From Ceratorhiza oryzae-sativae (lineage: Eukaryota > Basidiomycota > Agaricomycetes > Cantharellales > Ceratobasidiaceae), in NCBI GenBank assembly GCA_030998015.1, contig JARWMV010000004.1:62001-126000 (forward strand): DNA of 64,000 bases, given 5' to 3'. Below the pieces are notes generated by a model, which saw only the letters and a program-made list of their open reading frames with translations, did no database searches and was not told the origin of the DNA. Numbering within the stretch: position 1 is the stretch's first letter; each line of letters opens with the position of its first letter. Below, one piece after another: positions 45,145 to 58,178 of the stretch. The translations under genes were made by a program, and so were the position numbers.

Positions 45145-48100
45145 TTATTTCCTTCCCTTTTTCCTTTCTCGTCGTTTTCTACCAATGATCAAGCCAATAT
45201 TATTCCGTTGTCCTGCATCTGTGTCCGCTCCTGTTGACGGTTTTGGCGCCGATTTTCCCAATGGGCTCGAGGTCTCACTAGCCCGATTAGATCGCCTTTG
45301 ACGCTTCTCAGTCCTAAGCTCTTCCGCCTCATTTTCGGTTGCCTATCAAAACTATTAGATGTTGTCACAATTAATCTGATTACCAGTACCTTTCGCTTTC
45401 TGCCACCTTCTATCTTTGTGGACGAAGTAGAACCTCCTGCCAATCGCTCTTTTCGACGCCTCACCACTTGAATGTTCTACGGGCCACTTCAGTTGGCTGG
45501 GCATTTAGCTAGGTTGATACCACTTACCTCAATCGCAAATTCCATAATCAATGTCTTGTTTGACTCCTTGAACTCCGGTTCGGACTCCATCTTCTCAAGC
45601 TCGCCCTTGAACCGTTTCAACCTGGCCGGCCGATCTTCCTCCTTTCCCTCTCCCTTTTCCAGCACCGCGATGAGGTCTTTCAGCTCTTCCTTCCACCAGC
45701 CCCTCATCAGCACTATCACCCCGGGTCGATTATTCGCCCAGCGTAATATCCTCAGTGCGTCTGCATGTTCCTCGGTTTCGATAAACCCGTAGCCTCGACT
45801 TCGGCCTTTGCCACTGATAGGATCTAGGCGATCGGCAGCACGGACGATTTTAGCTTGTCGAATGCCAGTGCTTCGACCTTTCTTGTCCGCCTTGGGTCTG
45901 GAATCGACCCCTTGATCCGTTGGAAGAACCTCGTCTCGTGTGAGGCCTTCTCGCTCACCCCTCTTAACCTCGTCCTCAAACTCGCGAACAGCATACATTG
46001 CTAGCCGCTTCAAGACTCGCTCGGTGGTCCAAAGCGGAAGTCTTCGTACGCTGATGCGAGTACGCGAAACGTATAATGATGGATTTGAGCGGAGGAGTGC
46101 CCGTCGAGAATCGAATGATGCTTGACGTGTCGCGAGTTCCGTAGCAGATAGCTGGGCGGCCGCCGGAGAATTAGGAAATATTACTAAGCCACGGATGGAT
46201 TGGGTCAATAAATAAGAAGATATACTCGCAGGACATGACAGAACTTACCACCCTCTCGCATAAGGTATAGGTTCCGTTTGTCTTGCTTCTCTCGACTGCG
46301 TTCACCCTCTTCCCTCAGACGTTTCGCCTCGTCCCTCTCAACAGCTCGAGCGACAGATAAAGTTCGACCATGTAAAACTAGTCTTCTTGCAAGTGAGGCC
46401 GAAGGATCAGGGGTTAGGAGCGACATGCTAAACGGGTTATGGATTTTGGTCGAGTGCGGCTGGTATGGATCGTTAAGAGCAGTTTGAGCACATTTGAACC
46501 TTGACGCACATCGATTCCAAGCTCCTTCGCCAAAGCCTCCGCTTCTGCAATGGCAGCATCCGCGTCCTCTCGCTTCCAGAAACAAACAAAGCCGGTACCT
46601 CTTGACCGACCAGTTTCTGCATCCATAGTAATGCGAGCATAACGAAGGGGTCCAAAGGTTCGGAATCTCACAAACCGATCAATTTCAATCGTACGAAAGC
46701 ATGGATTAAACTTACAAAGTCCGCAATTCATCCTCCGTCGCCTCGAAGGGCACATTTCTGACAAATAGTGTAGTTCCCACGTCTGTGGTCGGTAACCGGG
46801 GCTGTTCGTGGACGTTTTCCTCGTCGTCCGAGCTTTCCTCATCATCGGATTCCTCCTCTACGGCGCTATCATCGTCGGCTGCTTCAACTTCAGGATGCTG
46901 TTCGTCGAACTCTTCGTCGATTTCCATTGTTTCCTCGCCTTTTCTCTGCGCCATTGTCTCTTCCCACTTGCTTTTACTCAATGCCCAGTCGACGGCCACA
47001 ACACGACCCTCTTTCTCCTCTCCTTCGACAGCAGTTTCCTGTTCTCCCTCTGATTCATCATTGCTCGATTGCTCACCCCTGATCTTCTTCAGCCTCTTCG
47101 CAGCCTTCTCTCTTGCAATCTCCTCCCTCTCTTTCCTGGTCTTCTTAGCTTTCTTCTTGACGCCGATAACCCGCCCATTGACACCCTTTATCGCCTTTTC
47201 GGCGTCGGCATGCGCAAGCATCCAGACAAAAGCAAACCCACGATGGCGAGTCGCATTTGGTTTGGTATCATCGGTGGGTTTAGCGGCGGGAAGAGTAACA
47301 GAATATATTGGTCCATAAGGAGCAAAGAGTTGATGAAGGTCGTCTTCGTTTGCCTTGAATGAGGTCATTCACAATCTGTCAATGAGAAAATAAACCTGTG
47401 CCTACATGCCATGGGAGATTCCGAATGATCAACCTTGAAGATCGGCTCGGAGCGCCAGCTTTGCCGCCAGCGACCAGCCCATCAACCCGTTTCTTAATGA
47501 CAGCGGATATCCTAGAGCCTTTAAAGACATGGTTGTGTAATTTCGTCACCGCGGCTGACGCCTCGGCTGGGGTCTTAAATTTTACGAAAGCTAGAAACCA
47601 GTTGCATGAATAATCGCAATCACGAGACGCAACTCCAAACACTCACCGGTATGCTCATCTCGCTCTGGAGCTGGAAATACAACCTCGCAAGCTCCAGGGA
47701 CCTTCCTAGCCTTTTTCCATAATGCTTTCGAATCAATTCCTTCTGGTAAGTGGGTAAGAACCAGAGTCCGAATTGCATCTGGATCGCTTGGAGTCTTGGG
47801 GCGAGGAGCTTTTTTGGGTTTAGCGGCCTTTTCACCTTCCTGGTGACTTGTCGAGCCCTACTTCACTTGTCACTAAAATTTCTCAAACGGCTCTGGTCGA
47901 CTAGACACTCACCTTTCGATCCGCCCACTGCAGCCTTAATGCTCGCCCATCTAGCTCCAGGGGTTTATCGAGTCTCATAGCCATTTCCGCATCTTCCCTT
48001 ATAGCAAATGAGACATACGCAACTCCTTTGCTCGCTTTGGTTTCCTTGTCGAGAACAACAAATGCAGACCTCACAGGGGCAATGTCTGAGAAGAGCGTTT

Positions 48101-48225
48101 GGATGTCGGTTGAGGTCGCTGTATAAGGAAGATTAGACACGAATATCGTGGAGCTAATCATCACTGGTTAGTTTGCACAAAAAAAGAGCAAACGACGCCT
48201 ACCCATGAGCTTCGGCTTCTGACAT
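45145..48225 (-). CDS. Nop4/RBM28-type multi-RRM ribosome-biogenesis protein
   Basis: Minus-strand multi-exon gene, ATG 48225 (MSEAEAHG spliced to STIFVSNLPYTATSTD), stop at 45145. RRM-type segments in order: TIFVSNLPYTA...GVAYVSFA (48140-47915); TLVLTHLPEGID...AFVKFKT (about 47780-47520); RLIIRNLPWH spliced to NEDDLHQLFAPYGPIY...RGFAFVWML, followed by VVAVDWALSKSKWEE; an acidic spacer (DDEESSDDEENV); TTLFVRNVPFEATEDEL...GTGFVCFW; and a divergent last RRM (ISVRRLPLWTTERVLKRL...RGYGFIETEEHADAL). The tail is basic. This matches yeast Nop4 and human RBM28, nucleolar proteins required for 60S subunit assembly. Introns are about 50-60 nt with GT-AG ends. It is a single-copy housekeeping gene by family. 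Confidence 0.85.
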
Positions 48226-48299
48226 GATGGCAGTTGACTTTTGGAAAATGAAGCTGTGGCTGTGCGGAACCAATATGTATTGGTCATAAATGAAAAAAT

Positions 48300-48740
48300 A
48301 CATGCCTAAACAAAAGAAAGCGCCGAAGGCGCGAGAGCGTGAAAGGCTCAACAAGCAAGGAATAAAATAGAAAAATCACTATAAAAATACAGCGATCGCT
48401 CAATCATATGAATTATCTCGTACCATGCGTGCGAGCTGTAGCAAGGGCACGCATACATCCTGCCGAGTGATAAGGGATGAAGCACCTCGCGCGCATTCAC
48501 TTATACGCTGGATCTTTCCTTTGTCTTTTAGTATTAACAACCCAATCATGTATTACTCGATATTTATGCTCTTAGCTACTGTCAATAAAATACTGCCCAG
48601 GCTGGTCTATTCATTGTTCACGAGAGTTCACTCATGTGTTTACTGTTGGTTAGCTAGCTGTGCCGCTGGGACTACTGTTTATTACTAACTAGGTTTGTTT
48701 GTAAATACAGGAACTTTGTACTGTGCTGCAATGATTAGAT
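48300..48740 (+). repeat. Dispersed repeat, right copy
   Basis: Diverged copy, same orientation, of 3249-3660; identical 25-nt core at 48355-48379. It lies between the Nop4-like gene and an F-box gene. No coding capacity or terminal structure was found. The next 330 bp to 49072 hold nothing recognisable. Confidence 0.65.
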
Positions 48741-49072
48741 TAGCTGATCTCCAAGCGCTCGCAAGCAAGATCTCGGTTATTTCAGAAATGCGACCCTCAA
48801 GCTGCATGCTCACATAGATGCTCACTTGTTTTCTCTATGGCATAACCTGATGTTCTACATCGCGTTTTTACACTTGTTCACCCGCACCTGTTTCGATGGA
48901 GCGAGGAGAACCGGAATGGGAACGGCGCCGAATACTACCCCCCCATAGCTCAAGATAACATTTCGTCGACCAAATGAAACTAATTGAGGATACAAGGCTC
49001 GTACTTGTAAAATAGACTAAAAATACGTGTACTACAAGCCTATTGACACATGCGACCTTGTTACTATAATTC

Positions 49073-50196
49073 TCAGCTTTTGAGCGTGACACCAAACAAA
49101 TATGCTTCCTTCAATAAGGGGCAAGACTCCCTCCATACCTGGAGACTGCGAAGTTCTGGGATGGTGTCACGGAACCCAGGAGTCAAGTCACGCTCCCATG
49201 TGAACGAAAAATCAAGTTTAAAATTTTCTATTTTTGAAAGCGCCGACATGCCATTCCGAACGTTTTCCAAGCCCCTTGATGGACTGTCGATTGACTAACG
49301 GTGGTATGGTGTGAATCATTGGATCACGCCCCCAATCGAAATACTCAAACTTACCTGTAAGCACCACTTTAGCGATGCGTGGACCGAGAACCTCTGCCTC
49401 ACGCTCATGGTAACGTTCAGCATCTTTAAGGAGTTTTGGCAATACTCCAAACCCGACAATAATCCCACCATCCCTGAGTACCAAGGTTGCAGCTCGATTG
49501 TGATTGAGATCGTCAAATGCGTTAACGATGATAAAGATCGGCTAAGGGCATTGTGGACCAAGTGTAGCTCGGTGTAATACACCCCCGCGGTGAGGTGTAC
49601 CACAGAGACTGGTCGGAGCGGCACGATATTTTGGGCCGAAACCAGGCTTGCTTCAAGCTCCCGCAGAGAGGGTAATATACCCGAATTTAGACCGGCGCAG
49701 AGTCGCTCTGTCTGCGCAGGAACCCTATCCCTGTGTTGTGCAATAGATTCAAGTAGGTCAACCGGGGCTGGCTGCTGAGGAATCTGATAAAATTATCACT
49801 AGCAACCGGTTCCACAGAGAGTCGCTCGAGGCTGAACGAATATTCAGGATTTTGAAGTAGATGTATCACCACATGTCTAGGTACGAGTAAAACGAGCTCC
49901 GTAATCGCAGTAGTAGCTTTTAGTATGACGACTGGATTCGCCAAGTTGAACTGCTCTGGTGTACCGAAATAGCCATTAATTGATATTGATCGAGGGTAAA
50001 CGCGAAGGGCAGGTTGACCATTGACCATAGTATATTGAAAACGCTGCATTTGTGCGACATTTTCCAATCTAACGATGCGGTATAACACTGGTGTTACAAG
50101 TTGGTTATATCGTTTATTGAGCAAGGCAAGCGACGTGAGCTGATTGGGGCAGCGTTCAACCAATAACTGGATGATATCGGTAGGAAATACAGACAT
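49073..50196 (-). pseudogene. F-box-like/LRR protein gene with one frameshift
   Basis: Starts at ATG 50196: MSVFPTDIIQLLVERCPNQ, LALLNKRYNQLVTPVLYRIV, then leucine-rich blocks (FSLERLSVEPVAS, PRLTYLNLLHNTG). The frame ends at a TAA just after SDSAPV (near 49690), but LNSGILPSLRELEASLVSA and RPVSVVHL continue immediately in another frame to the donor at about 49354. A single-base deletion near 49691 explains it. An intron with acceptor GTTAG leads to ENFKLDFSFTWERDL and IPELRSLQVWRESCPLLKE, the last exon shared with the paralogues at 26046 and 43229. It is otherwise full length, so a sequence error is possible. Confidence 0.6.
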
Positions 50197-53031
50197 CTCA
50201 GAGTAGTCTCTTCGTGTGCCTATACGCGACTCATAAAAACAACCGGAAGCAGATGAGAGGTAGCGTGGGAATTGTGCCTCCCTCAGCCACGAGCCTGAGT
50301 AAGTTGTGGGACATGACCATGAGGCATTACAAAGTATGAGGCGAATAGATCGCCACCCATGTGACATAATTTCATAAACTTGATATCATAATGAGTAGGT
50401 ACAAATGTATCGTAGCTAGCAATACAAAATCCCGGTGGCGCACCTAGTAAACAAGTGTAAATGATGAATGAGGCTGATAGATATCCGCGTAGTAGCAACA
50501 AATTGACCAGCTTAAGTGTCATAGATTTAAATTAAAGTAATTACAAGGCATTCTGGTCAAACATGGGTCTTTTTATACTACACTGAGCCCAAGAAACCCC
50601 AACACATGAGCGATGCAAATGGGGTAAGTTTCTATTTTAGTTGTGGAAGGATGTATGTGTACCGTTGCTAGCATCCAGGTGTTCGGGATTCTTGATTTCT
50701 TCATGATTTGCGAGAATGCTCTAGCAATTCCTTCTATCTTTGTGGATCGCGTTCCTCTTGTCGCACTAGTGCGGCGCTTATTTTGTTTGTGCATGTATGG
50801 ATTTTGTATCATATGTGTCATACAATTGTTCCAGCTTAATCTAGAACTGAAGTGAGCCCCCGATCCAACACACCTTGTCCGTTTTGTGATATGCAGAAAA
50901 TGTGCAAGTTCGCGCTATATGCCTAAAGTCACGTGCATTACAGAGGTTGCGTGTCCTCGCTTGAGAAGTTTTATTTCGTTCGTGTTGATCGTTACGCATA
51001 CAGGGGTGGTTCGTTCCGCACTCTTGCGCACTTGATGATTTCAAGTAGACATTAGCGCAATATATCCCACCTGTTCCCGGCCGTTCGGCGGGCGCTGCGT
51101 CGATTCAGCAGGCAATATAGAGGTCACGTTCAGGTGAGAGTGTGTTGTTCTCGTAAGCTTACCCCTTATCGCTAAAACGAATCCCATACGGATTCACTTA
51201 TTCTAGTCTAGAGCACGAGATCTTCCAAAGATAAAACCGAGAAAGTACGGGATAGTCGTTGTAAGGATGGGAATTCAACCTCCAATTTGAGTTACTTGAG
51301 CCAAGTACGTACCAGTCGAATCTTTCCGTCTAGGAAGGATTCGACACGTTTTCATTCCGTTTCTTGGGACCAGATAGAGGTGAGTTTTTCGGCTGAAATA
51401 ATTATCTAAATGGCGGGCCAGAATCGATGCATCTATTATGAGGCTTACGGACTGCATGACGTACATCGTGACGGATGCAGACGGTTTTGCCACTATGCTA
51501 AGCTCCCGCAATGAATGCCAACAACATCTCAAATGAGACGACAGGTTGCCAACTGGTTCCCAGAGGGTCGAAATCTACTGAATCAATGCCTATAGTCATG
51601 GACAGGTAGGCGAGCAGCACAAAGGCTCGGCTAAGAGTGCGATGACGAGGGAAAACGCACGGGGATATGTTGACTGGCGTCAGTAACGCCGAAGGTATAA
51701 ATCAAGGTTCCACGGTCCCAAGCCCCCCGACGCCTGATAGGTTCTAGGGCTCTAGCTGCTGCTGGGACTTGAAAAGGTTGACAAATCCGTCGCCATGAAC
51801 TGGCCGAGTCGCAAGGTAACGAAGGGCTAAATGATATAGCGGTTTAGATGATAAATATTCTGAGAATAGGGGGGCGACAAGGTTGAAATCGAGCTTGGAT
51901 AGAGAGTACCCATGCACTCAAGTATGCATTTTTACCCTGGTTATGAGTTTAGGGTCTGGGCCATTAACTGTGCCGATGAGAGCTTGGGATATTTCCACAA
52001 TAGGGAGAGACCATCGTCCATTGTTTGAAAAAAGCGGTGGATTGGTGGAACACACTCCCGCCGGGATGACCGGGTATATCTCTGCAAAAACCACAGGGCT
52101 TAATGAGGTGTAAATCAGTGTCGTGAGGTGTAATAAAACGGGGGGAAGGATCATGGCGTCATGAGGCCGAAAGACACCGGTGTCACGGTGTCGGGAGGAA
52201 TCATCATCCATTATATTCATCCTGGTCCTTCTCCTCGGTTTATTACACGATCGGTTTTTGCAGAGATATAACGATGGAGCGGAACCTTGGTCATGAAGCC
52301 GGCTGACGAGTGAGAGAGCTTTGATGTCGCGTCACGAGCAATCGCCAGCTACCAGATCAACGACTGCGGATGAAATGTTCGACATCCTGGGAGCGGATAT
52401 GGTTGATTGGGAAGGGTGGCATATCGTGGCACTGGTTATCCCATCGAAGCCCCGGCGCTTACTGCAGGGGTGGCCTTCGATACTCCACAACGCACGGCAG
52501 ATTGGCAACTTCTGTCTATGCTTGCTGCCGCCTATAGGAGTCCCGCCGTGCCTCCGAGCGTTTCGCCACGAGCTAGGGCTGATGAGCACCCCCGAGCAGC
52601 CGGAATTTGAATAGACCCGCCTGTGCTAGGACATGGATTTGGGACCCGAAACAATTCACTACATACCAACCAATTCCAACATTCGCCAACCCAGGCCTTG
52701 TCGCGCTAGTGCACCTCCGTTCTCGCAAGTGGTGTTCAATTTTCCGAGCGCTAGAAATGCAGAGCGTGTGCTGCGTCTCGGTCCATTTGCTGCACTTGGG
52801 ATATACTCGCAAACCTACACCGTAAAATGGTTGCCACTTTACATTTTGGGCGTTAGAATTAACGACAAATACGCGTTCGAGATCATCAAATGTCTCAGAT
52901 TGAGATCTGCGAGAATCTCGCTAGAATCCGTTTGTCTCGCGAACCATCGCTATTTCAGCCTGCCGCTCTGCTTCGCTCCGATGGTGAATATAAACCAGTG
53001 GCGCTCACTATCTCCGCCTCGTCTCGTTCAC
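50197..53031. other. Long intergenic stretch, nothing recognised
   Basis: Several open stretches of 60-100 codons exist on both strands (for example 51918-52220 minus, 52321-52614 plus) but none shows a domain, a signal peptide or a spliced continuation. The last 300 bp would contain the promoter of the oxidoreductase at 53032. A GTGTCACGGTGTCG-rich patch lies near 52165-52200. Confidence 0.4.
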
Positions 53032-55402
53032 ATGTTCTCCTTGACTCTCTCAGCGCTTGCTCTTGCCGCGGCGGTCTCGGCACGTAGCCCATACGACGTC
53101 TCCAAAGCCGAGTGGGATACCCTCAACTCGACTGTTGGAGGGCGGCTGGGACATGGTGTCCCACTAGCCCGATCTTGCTTTCAGCAAGTAGGAGCGAATG
53201 TCACGACTGGTGGGCCAGACTGCGCGACTGTCCAAGCTAATTACGGAGAGAATGGTGAGTTGAATCCAGTCGAATCAATGAATGGAAGGATATTCATGTA
53301 GTATGCAGATTTCAGGGTGGACCAATTTGGGTCAATGATGAGAGTAAGTCGATTGATGCAGGCGCCCCAAACGGACCATTGAGACTGTCATTCACTAGAC
53401 TCAGTGGGAGACATGCCAAACGACAGGCCAAGGATGCCTGCTAGACTCGGATAATCCTAGCAACCCAGCTGCATTCTCTCCCCCCAAGGTCTGCTATCAG
53501 GGCAGTGTCGCACCTTACTACGTGAGTCCCTTCCCATATGACTGCCGCCTGGTATTCTCAATTTCTAGTTGTCCTCTCGTGGCTTACTTCCATCTCGAAC
53601 TTGCCCGATTTGTCTCAGATCTCCGTCAAGGAGGCCCAAGATGTAGCCGCGGCCTTTGCGTTCTCGAAGCAAACTGGTGTCCCGCTCTCTATCAAAAATA
53701 CCGGAGTAAGATCTGTGTTGTGCTTTCTTAACCTCCACGCTCATGAGTGTTCGGGACATAGCACGATTTTGCGGGGAAGAGCTCGGGACCCGGAACCTTG
53801 GCACTTTGGGTGAGCTGTCATCTTGCTTCTAATGGAGACCCGGTGCTAAATGTGAATCAATTCCAGACCCGTAACATGCAAGATGTACGCCAATCCCCCC
53901 TCGGCTACGTTGATATTCAAATTTAGAGTTAGATCACTTATGTTCCCTCATTTGTCCCCGATGGATGTTCGGTCGCTGGTGTCCCAGCTGTAACTCATGG
54001 GGTAAGAAGACATTCCATCTCATAATTCACTCGGAATTTGCACAACTAACATGCGAACCACAGGCCGGTGTTACCTTTGAAGCAATGTATAAATTTGCGG
54101 AAGCGAATAAGATTACCTTTGTCGGGGGGTCTGCTAAGTCTGTTGGAGTTGCTGGATGGGTCATGGTGAGTCGATTATTTTCTGCAGCTAATCGCGCGTA
54201 TGGCCTCTGATACCTCGCTCACTACTATAGGGTGGAGGCCACTCGGTCCTTTCGAATGCCTATGGTCTCGGCGTTGACCGTGTTCGGCAATTCCGCATTG
54301 TTACTCCCGACGGCGTATATCGTACTGCCAATGCATGCCAGAACCAGGATCTATTTTGGGCTTTGCGCGGAGGCGGAGGTGGAACCTTTGGTGTCGTTAT
54401 GGAGATCACCAGCGAGGTCATTCCCAACTCGCTCCCCTTGGTCGTACGTGCAAAATATCCGGTTTAAGCCTGCTGTTGTCCAACTAACCGAGGCGAGCAG
54501 AGCCTTCAATGGACGTTTGACCCTCAGTTGTTAAACGTAACTGCCCTCATGGCAGTCGCCGTTGAGCAATCCCTTCAGTGGGCCAAGATGGCTGGGGCGG
54601 ATACATCGTCGCAACCACGTCCATCCTCGCCAACCCCAAGCTCGACGCTACCGCCGCCGCCGCCAGCCTCAAACCTCTGACTGACTTTCTTCACGCTGCC
54701 GGAGCCAATGTCGAATGGCACTACTACGATAGCTTTGCTCCGCTCTTCCAAGCCATTCTAGCCGTACCCATCCCAGTCGGAGTCAACGGCGCCGTCTCGT
54801 CTCGGCTCGTTCCCAAATCGTTGTTTTCGAACGTGCTATCCAGAACTGGTCTGCTTGCTGCGACGTTGAGTACGATAGTCGCGGCGCAGGGACAAGCTGC
54901 GTTGTTTATCACGGCTCCGTTCAACTATCCCGCCGAGGCTGGTACGACGAGCGTCACGCCTGTGTGGCGGGAGGCCGTGTGGCACGTCATTGCGACGATT
55001 CCTTGGGCTTGGGATGCCAATGCGTTGCAGGCCAAGGCCGGATACGCGACGGCTGGCACTGCGGTCACCGCGCTTCGGTTGCTCACTCTTGGAGGCAGTG
55101 CTTATTTGGTATGTTATTTAGGCTACAGCGGGGTTGTTCGTATTTTAATTTTTGATATTTTTTCTCCTGTAGAATGAGGCAGACACTTATGAGCCGTCGT
55201 GGCAGCAGTCGTTCTGGGGCCAGTCTAACTATAATCAACTTTTGGGGATCAAGCAGAAGTACGATCCGTCCTCTCTCTTGGATTGTTGGCATTGTGGTAT
55301 GTGGTCTCATTTGGCCGCTTCGTGAGCCTGACCTGATTACTGTCTGGTGTCTTAGTTGGCTCAAAGGGCAAGTCTTCACAAATCGAGTCGTGCCATTATT
55401 AG
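53032..55402 (+). CDS. Secreted FAD-linked oxidoreductase (berberine-bridge type), one frameshift
   Basis: Start ATG 53032 with signal peptide MFSLTLSALALAAAVSA. Exons include 53032-53254, 53309-53343, 53399-53521, 53619-53705, 53762-53809, 53867-53884, 53933-54001, 54064-54165, 54231-54443, one from about 54501, and a terminal pair reaching 55402. FAD_binding_4 features: VCYQGSVAPYY, SIKNTGHDF (the flavin-binding GHD region), GGSAKSVGVAGWVMGGGHS, then FWALRGGGGGTFGVV. The C-terminal BBE motif is YNQLLGIKQKYDPSSLLDCW. Such enzymes oxidise sugars, alkaloids or other secondary metabolites outside the cell. Near 54575 the frame shifts by one base (EQSLQWAK to QDGWGGYIV), explained by loss of one G in TGGG. 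The gene is otherwise complete, so either very recent inactivation or an assembly error. Confidence 0.75.
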
Positions 55403-55711
55403 GTGACACGGGTCGAGAATAATCATGGTACCCTTGCAAGGGTATCGCGAGGATACCTGGCTATGATGTTATATTTCATGTAATCGGTTTATAATTTGAT
55501 AATCAATCGCGGTCCGCACCGTTTTCGAAGCAGAACTCTGTTGCATTTCGGCTAGTTATGCGCTTACTCGGCGCTTGTGGGTGGCTTGGCTATACAACGC
55601 CGATCGTTTATATGCATCGGTAATTTTTCCGTGTACGTTAGTCCTCGCTCGTATCTACACACTAGTTGCCCGATTTTGACGTACTCGCAAAAAACCTTGT
55701 GCTCTGTGTTA
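55403..55711. other. 3' flank of oxidoreductase gene
   Basis: Contains GATAATCAATCG-type A/T-rich sequence but no open frame; precedes the inverted repeat at 55712. Confidence 0.4.
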
Positions 55712-55911
55712 GGTGCTCAGCCAATCCCCGAATATCTAGCCAGCACCTGATAAGTCCCCACTGGCTAACGATGCTTCTGAGTGCTAACCAGGTGTCGGTA
55801 GCCCCAGTAGCCCATGCCACTTCTGATCTACCGACTGCTCAGAAGCATCGTTAGACAGATGTAACTCGTGCATGCTAGCTAGATTTCTGGGGTTTGGCTG
55901 AGTGCGCATAT
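55712..55911. repeat. Long inverted repeat, MITE-like hairpin
   Basis: Arms of about 70 nt facing each other across a 56-nt centre. The inner 17 nt are perfect (CTAACGATGCTTCTGAG at 55765-55781 and its complement at 55838-55854). The outer parts match imperfectly: GCTCAGCCAATCCCCGAA near 55715 against the complement of TTTCTGGGGTTTGGCTGAG near 55883. No coding sequence. Length and structure fit a foldback/MITE element; no target duplication was identified. Confidence 0.6.
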
Positions 55912-56651
55912 ATGGCCTGTATTCTCGCCCTTCATTTGCTGTCATCGTGAGATGAGTGAGAGGCTCACAATGAAGCCTAGGGTTTATCCAGTATGCTCGC
56001 TCCCAAAGTTACAAGTCTGTCGGTAGGTGAACAGACTGGACTTGTATTACGAAGGGAATTTCGACATGTAAATCGTGGGAGCCGCGCACTTTGGCTGATG
56101 TGGGCGCTTTCACGTTGGCTGAAACAGACGTCTCTATTTTGCGTACGATCGTGGGCGTATCCATTTGGATTGAGATGGGTGTCGCTGGTTCTGATGATCT
56201 GGGCGCCTTGGTCACCCGCTGCGAGCCTATTCATCAAAAAAAATGGGAGGTTCAGCCCATTAGATGGTTGCATCATCCAATCTGACAAGTATTCTGCCGA
56301 ATCCGATGACGTATCGGGCGATGGATGAGTGCTTATGGTTTCGCCTATTACTGTTAGCGAAGCAGCTTTCATCCAGCCCACAGCACAATAAAGATCTCTA
56401 TCACAGTTGCCTTCATGCATCTGATCACAATCACTTGGCTATTATGCGGGGGTTGAACCGGCAGCCGGCAAGGTATACCACAAGGGTTCGAATACTCAAT
56501 CCAAAACATTCGAGTGACCACTGGTCCTTGTATATAAAAACTACTAGCTCACGCGGGTAGTCAAAGATCAACTCATGCTGCCCTCAACCATATACTCTTC
56601 CATTTCTTGCTTGCCAACGCCTTTACCGCCTTTATTGAAATATCCCCAGCC
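55912..56651. other. Intergenic, unassigned
   Basis: A 64-codon plus-strand stretch at 56091-56285 and a longer one at 55993-56328 have no recognised domain. A GGTTCGAAT word near 56485 recalls a tRNA T-arm, but no cloverleaf can be drawn around it. Confidence 0.35.
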
Positions 56652-58007
56652 ATGTCTGAAACGTTCCAACGAGATCAGTACGCATTATATTGCTCTTGTA
56701 AGTTCGATTAATACTATATCTGACCACCGAAATTAGGTCTGATTCACAGTCTGGTCAGTCACTAGTGATTAACGAGGCGGATATTGTCCTCTGACGTACA
56801 GTGGTTCCGGCCTCCGTCCAAAAGAAGACACAGATTACGGACGGGAGAAGTAAGCCAATAATTCTTCGTATTTCTGTGCCAGATCGCTTACGGGCAGACA
56901 TGGGTAGGTATGGAGTACGCTGAACACAGCTACATCGGTGACGCTATACGACTTACCTTGGCTGACGGACACGTGGATTCCGTTCAGGACCACAAGTTTA
57001 CTCTCAGGCACGAGCTGACCGTCACGTATGGAGAGATTAACGGAGTCGCAGGCGACTTTTACGGCACTACAGAACCCATCAGTGATGGCAGACACTCAGG
57101 GCCGCGCAAGACGGTTTGTTGAAGCCTACAAAGCACTTGCTGGAGTGAGCAACCAACAGCCAAAGGAGGCCCAAGGCGTCCTCAGTGTGTTGGAAGCTGA
57201 GGTCGACTTAGTTAATGATGTGGTGGTTAACGACAAGGATCCGTCAATAGTCACGTACATCCAACTACCGGATATCTCTTTGAAGCTGCAAGCATTGACC
57301 CAGTTTCGGCGTGATAACCTTCCAAGTTATCTAGGACTAGCACGTATCAACTGGGATAACATTGGTCAACATGCTTGCATCGCATATAACGCGGGCCACG
57401 GCCTGGCACTCCAGGGGGCAGTAGAAGGGGATTTAGAACATGCACACAAGTTGAATGTTTTTGCCGACCACTTTCTCGACGATTCAGGCATCATTTCCAT
57501 ATGATGGACGCAGCTAATCGGGTGCTGTACTATTGGGAGATTTTAAATTACGACGGCGACTTTGGCCATGGTTTGATAAAAACGACGAATCAACCCGCGG
57601 CTATCGACTAGGTCAACAAATAGCGTCATGCATTCGTCGTGTCTCCGAGTCGATCGAAGTAAGAGGCTTAAGCCTATCCAGGGGGCAGACGTAGACGAAC
57701 AGATAAAATAAATTTACTGACAAATTTACCACCCAGAAGCAGGCGGCTATTGGCGGAGAGCTGGTGATAACATGGATTCTGATTGCGTCCAGTTGAAATG
57801 GATATTGCTGAGGAACGGAATAGGGTTGAAGAGCGAGTCGTGGCACTGCAAGAAGAGTGTGTTGCGATTGTTAAGCACGTGGTTGCACAAAATGAAGCAC
57901 AAGGACTAAGAAGGGAATACTTGGTTAGCGCGAAATATCATTCGGGTTTGGAAACCCACGCGGACAAGCATTCACATCAACGACCCAACCATGAATCCCA
58001 TCAATGA
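56652..58007 (+). pseudogene. Phospholipase C-like (zinc-dependent fold) gene, broken
   Basis: Possible start at 56652 (MSETFQRDQ). The recognisable body begins near 56895: YAEHSYIGDAIRLTLADGHVDS, DHKFTLRHELTVTYGEING, VAGDFYGTTEPISDG. The frame then breaks near 57078 and continues in another frame as RARRFVEAYKALAGVSNQQPKEAQ, LPDISLKLQALTQFR, YLGLARINWDNIGQHA, AYNAGHGLALQGAVEGDLEHA and LNVFADHFLDDS. The FADHFL-x-DS box is the metal-binding hallmark, normally followed by (F)SAGH, but here it runs into a stop at 57504. Later fragments (WFDKNDESTRGYRLGQQIA; ERNRVEERVVALQEE) look like the rest. The family resembles fungal and bacterial proteins annotated as phosphatidylcholine-specific phospholipase C-like. 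At least two lesions make it a pseudogene. Confidence 0.5.
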
Positions 58008-58178
58008 GGCGAGACGGACGTAATACAACAATGACATTAACACACGCACAAAAGTCATCAGTCGTGGTCTAAAAGTACATCTCCAAAAAACAAATCTCCA
58101 ACAGAAACCCATTTCTTCCCGTTTGATACACAATCGTCGATCAAAGGCCTCGCGACCAAAATAATACTGCTCATCGTC

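Noticed and set aside
46785..47318. 177-codon serine-rich plus-strand frame
   Set aside because: Antisense of the acidic spacer and RRM of the Nop4-like gene.
56440..56510. tRNA gene suggested by a GGTTCGAAT word
   Set aside because: No acceptor stem, D-arm or anticodon stem can be paired around it.
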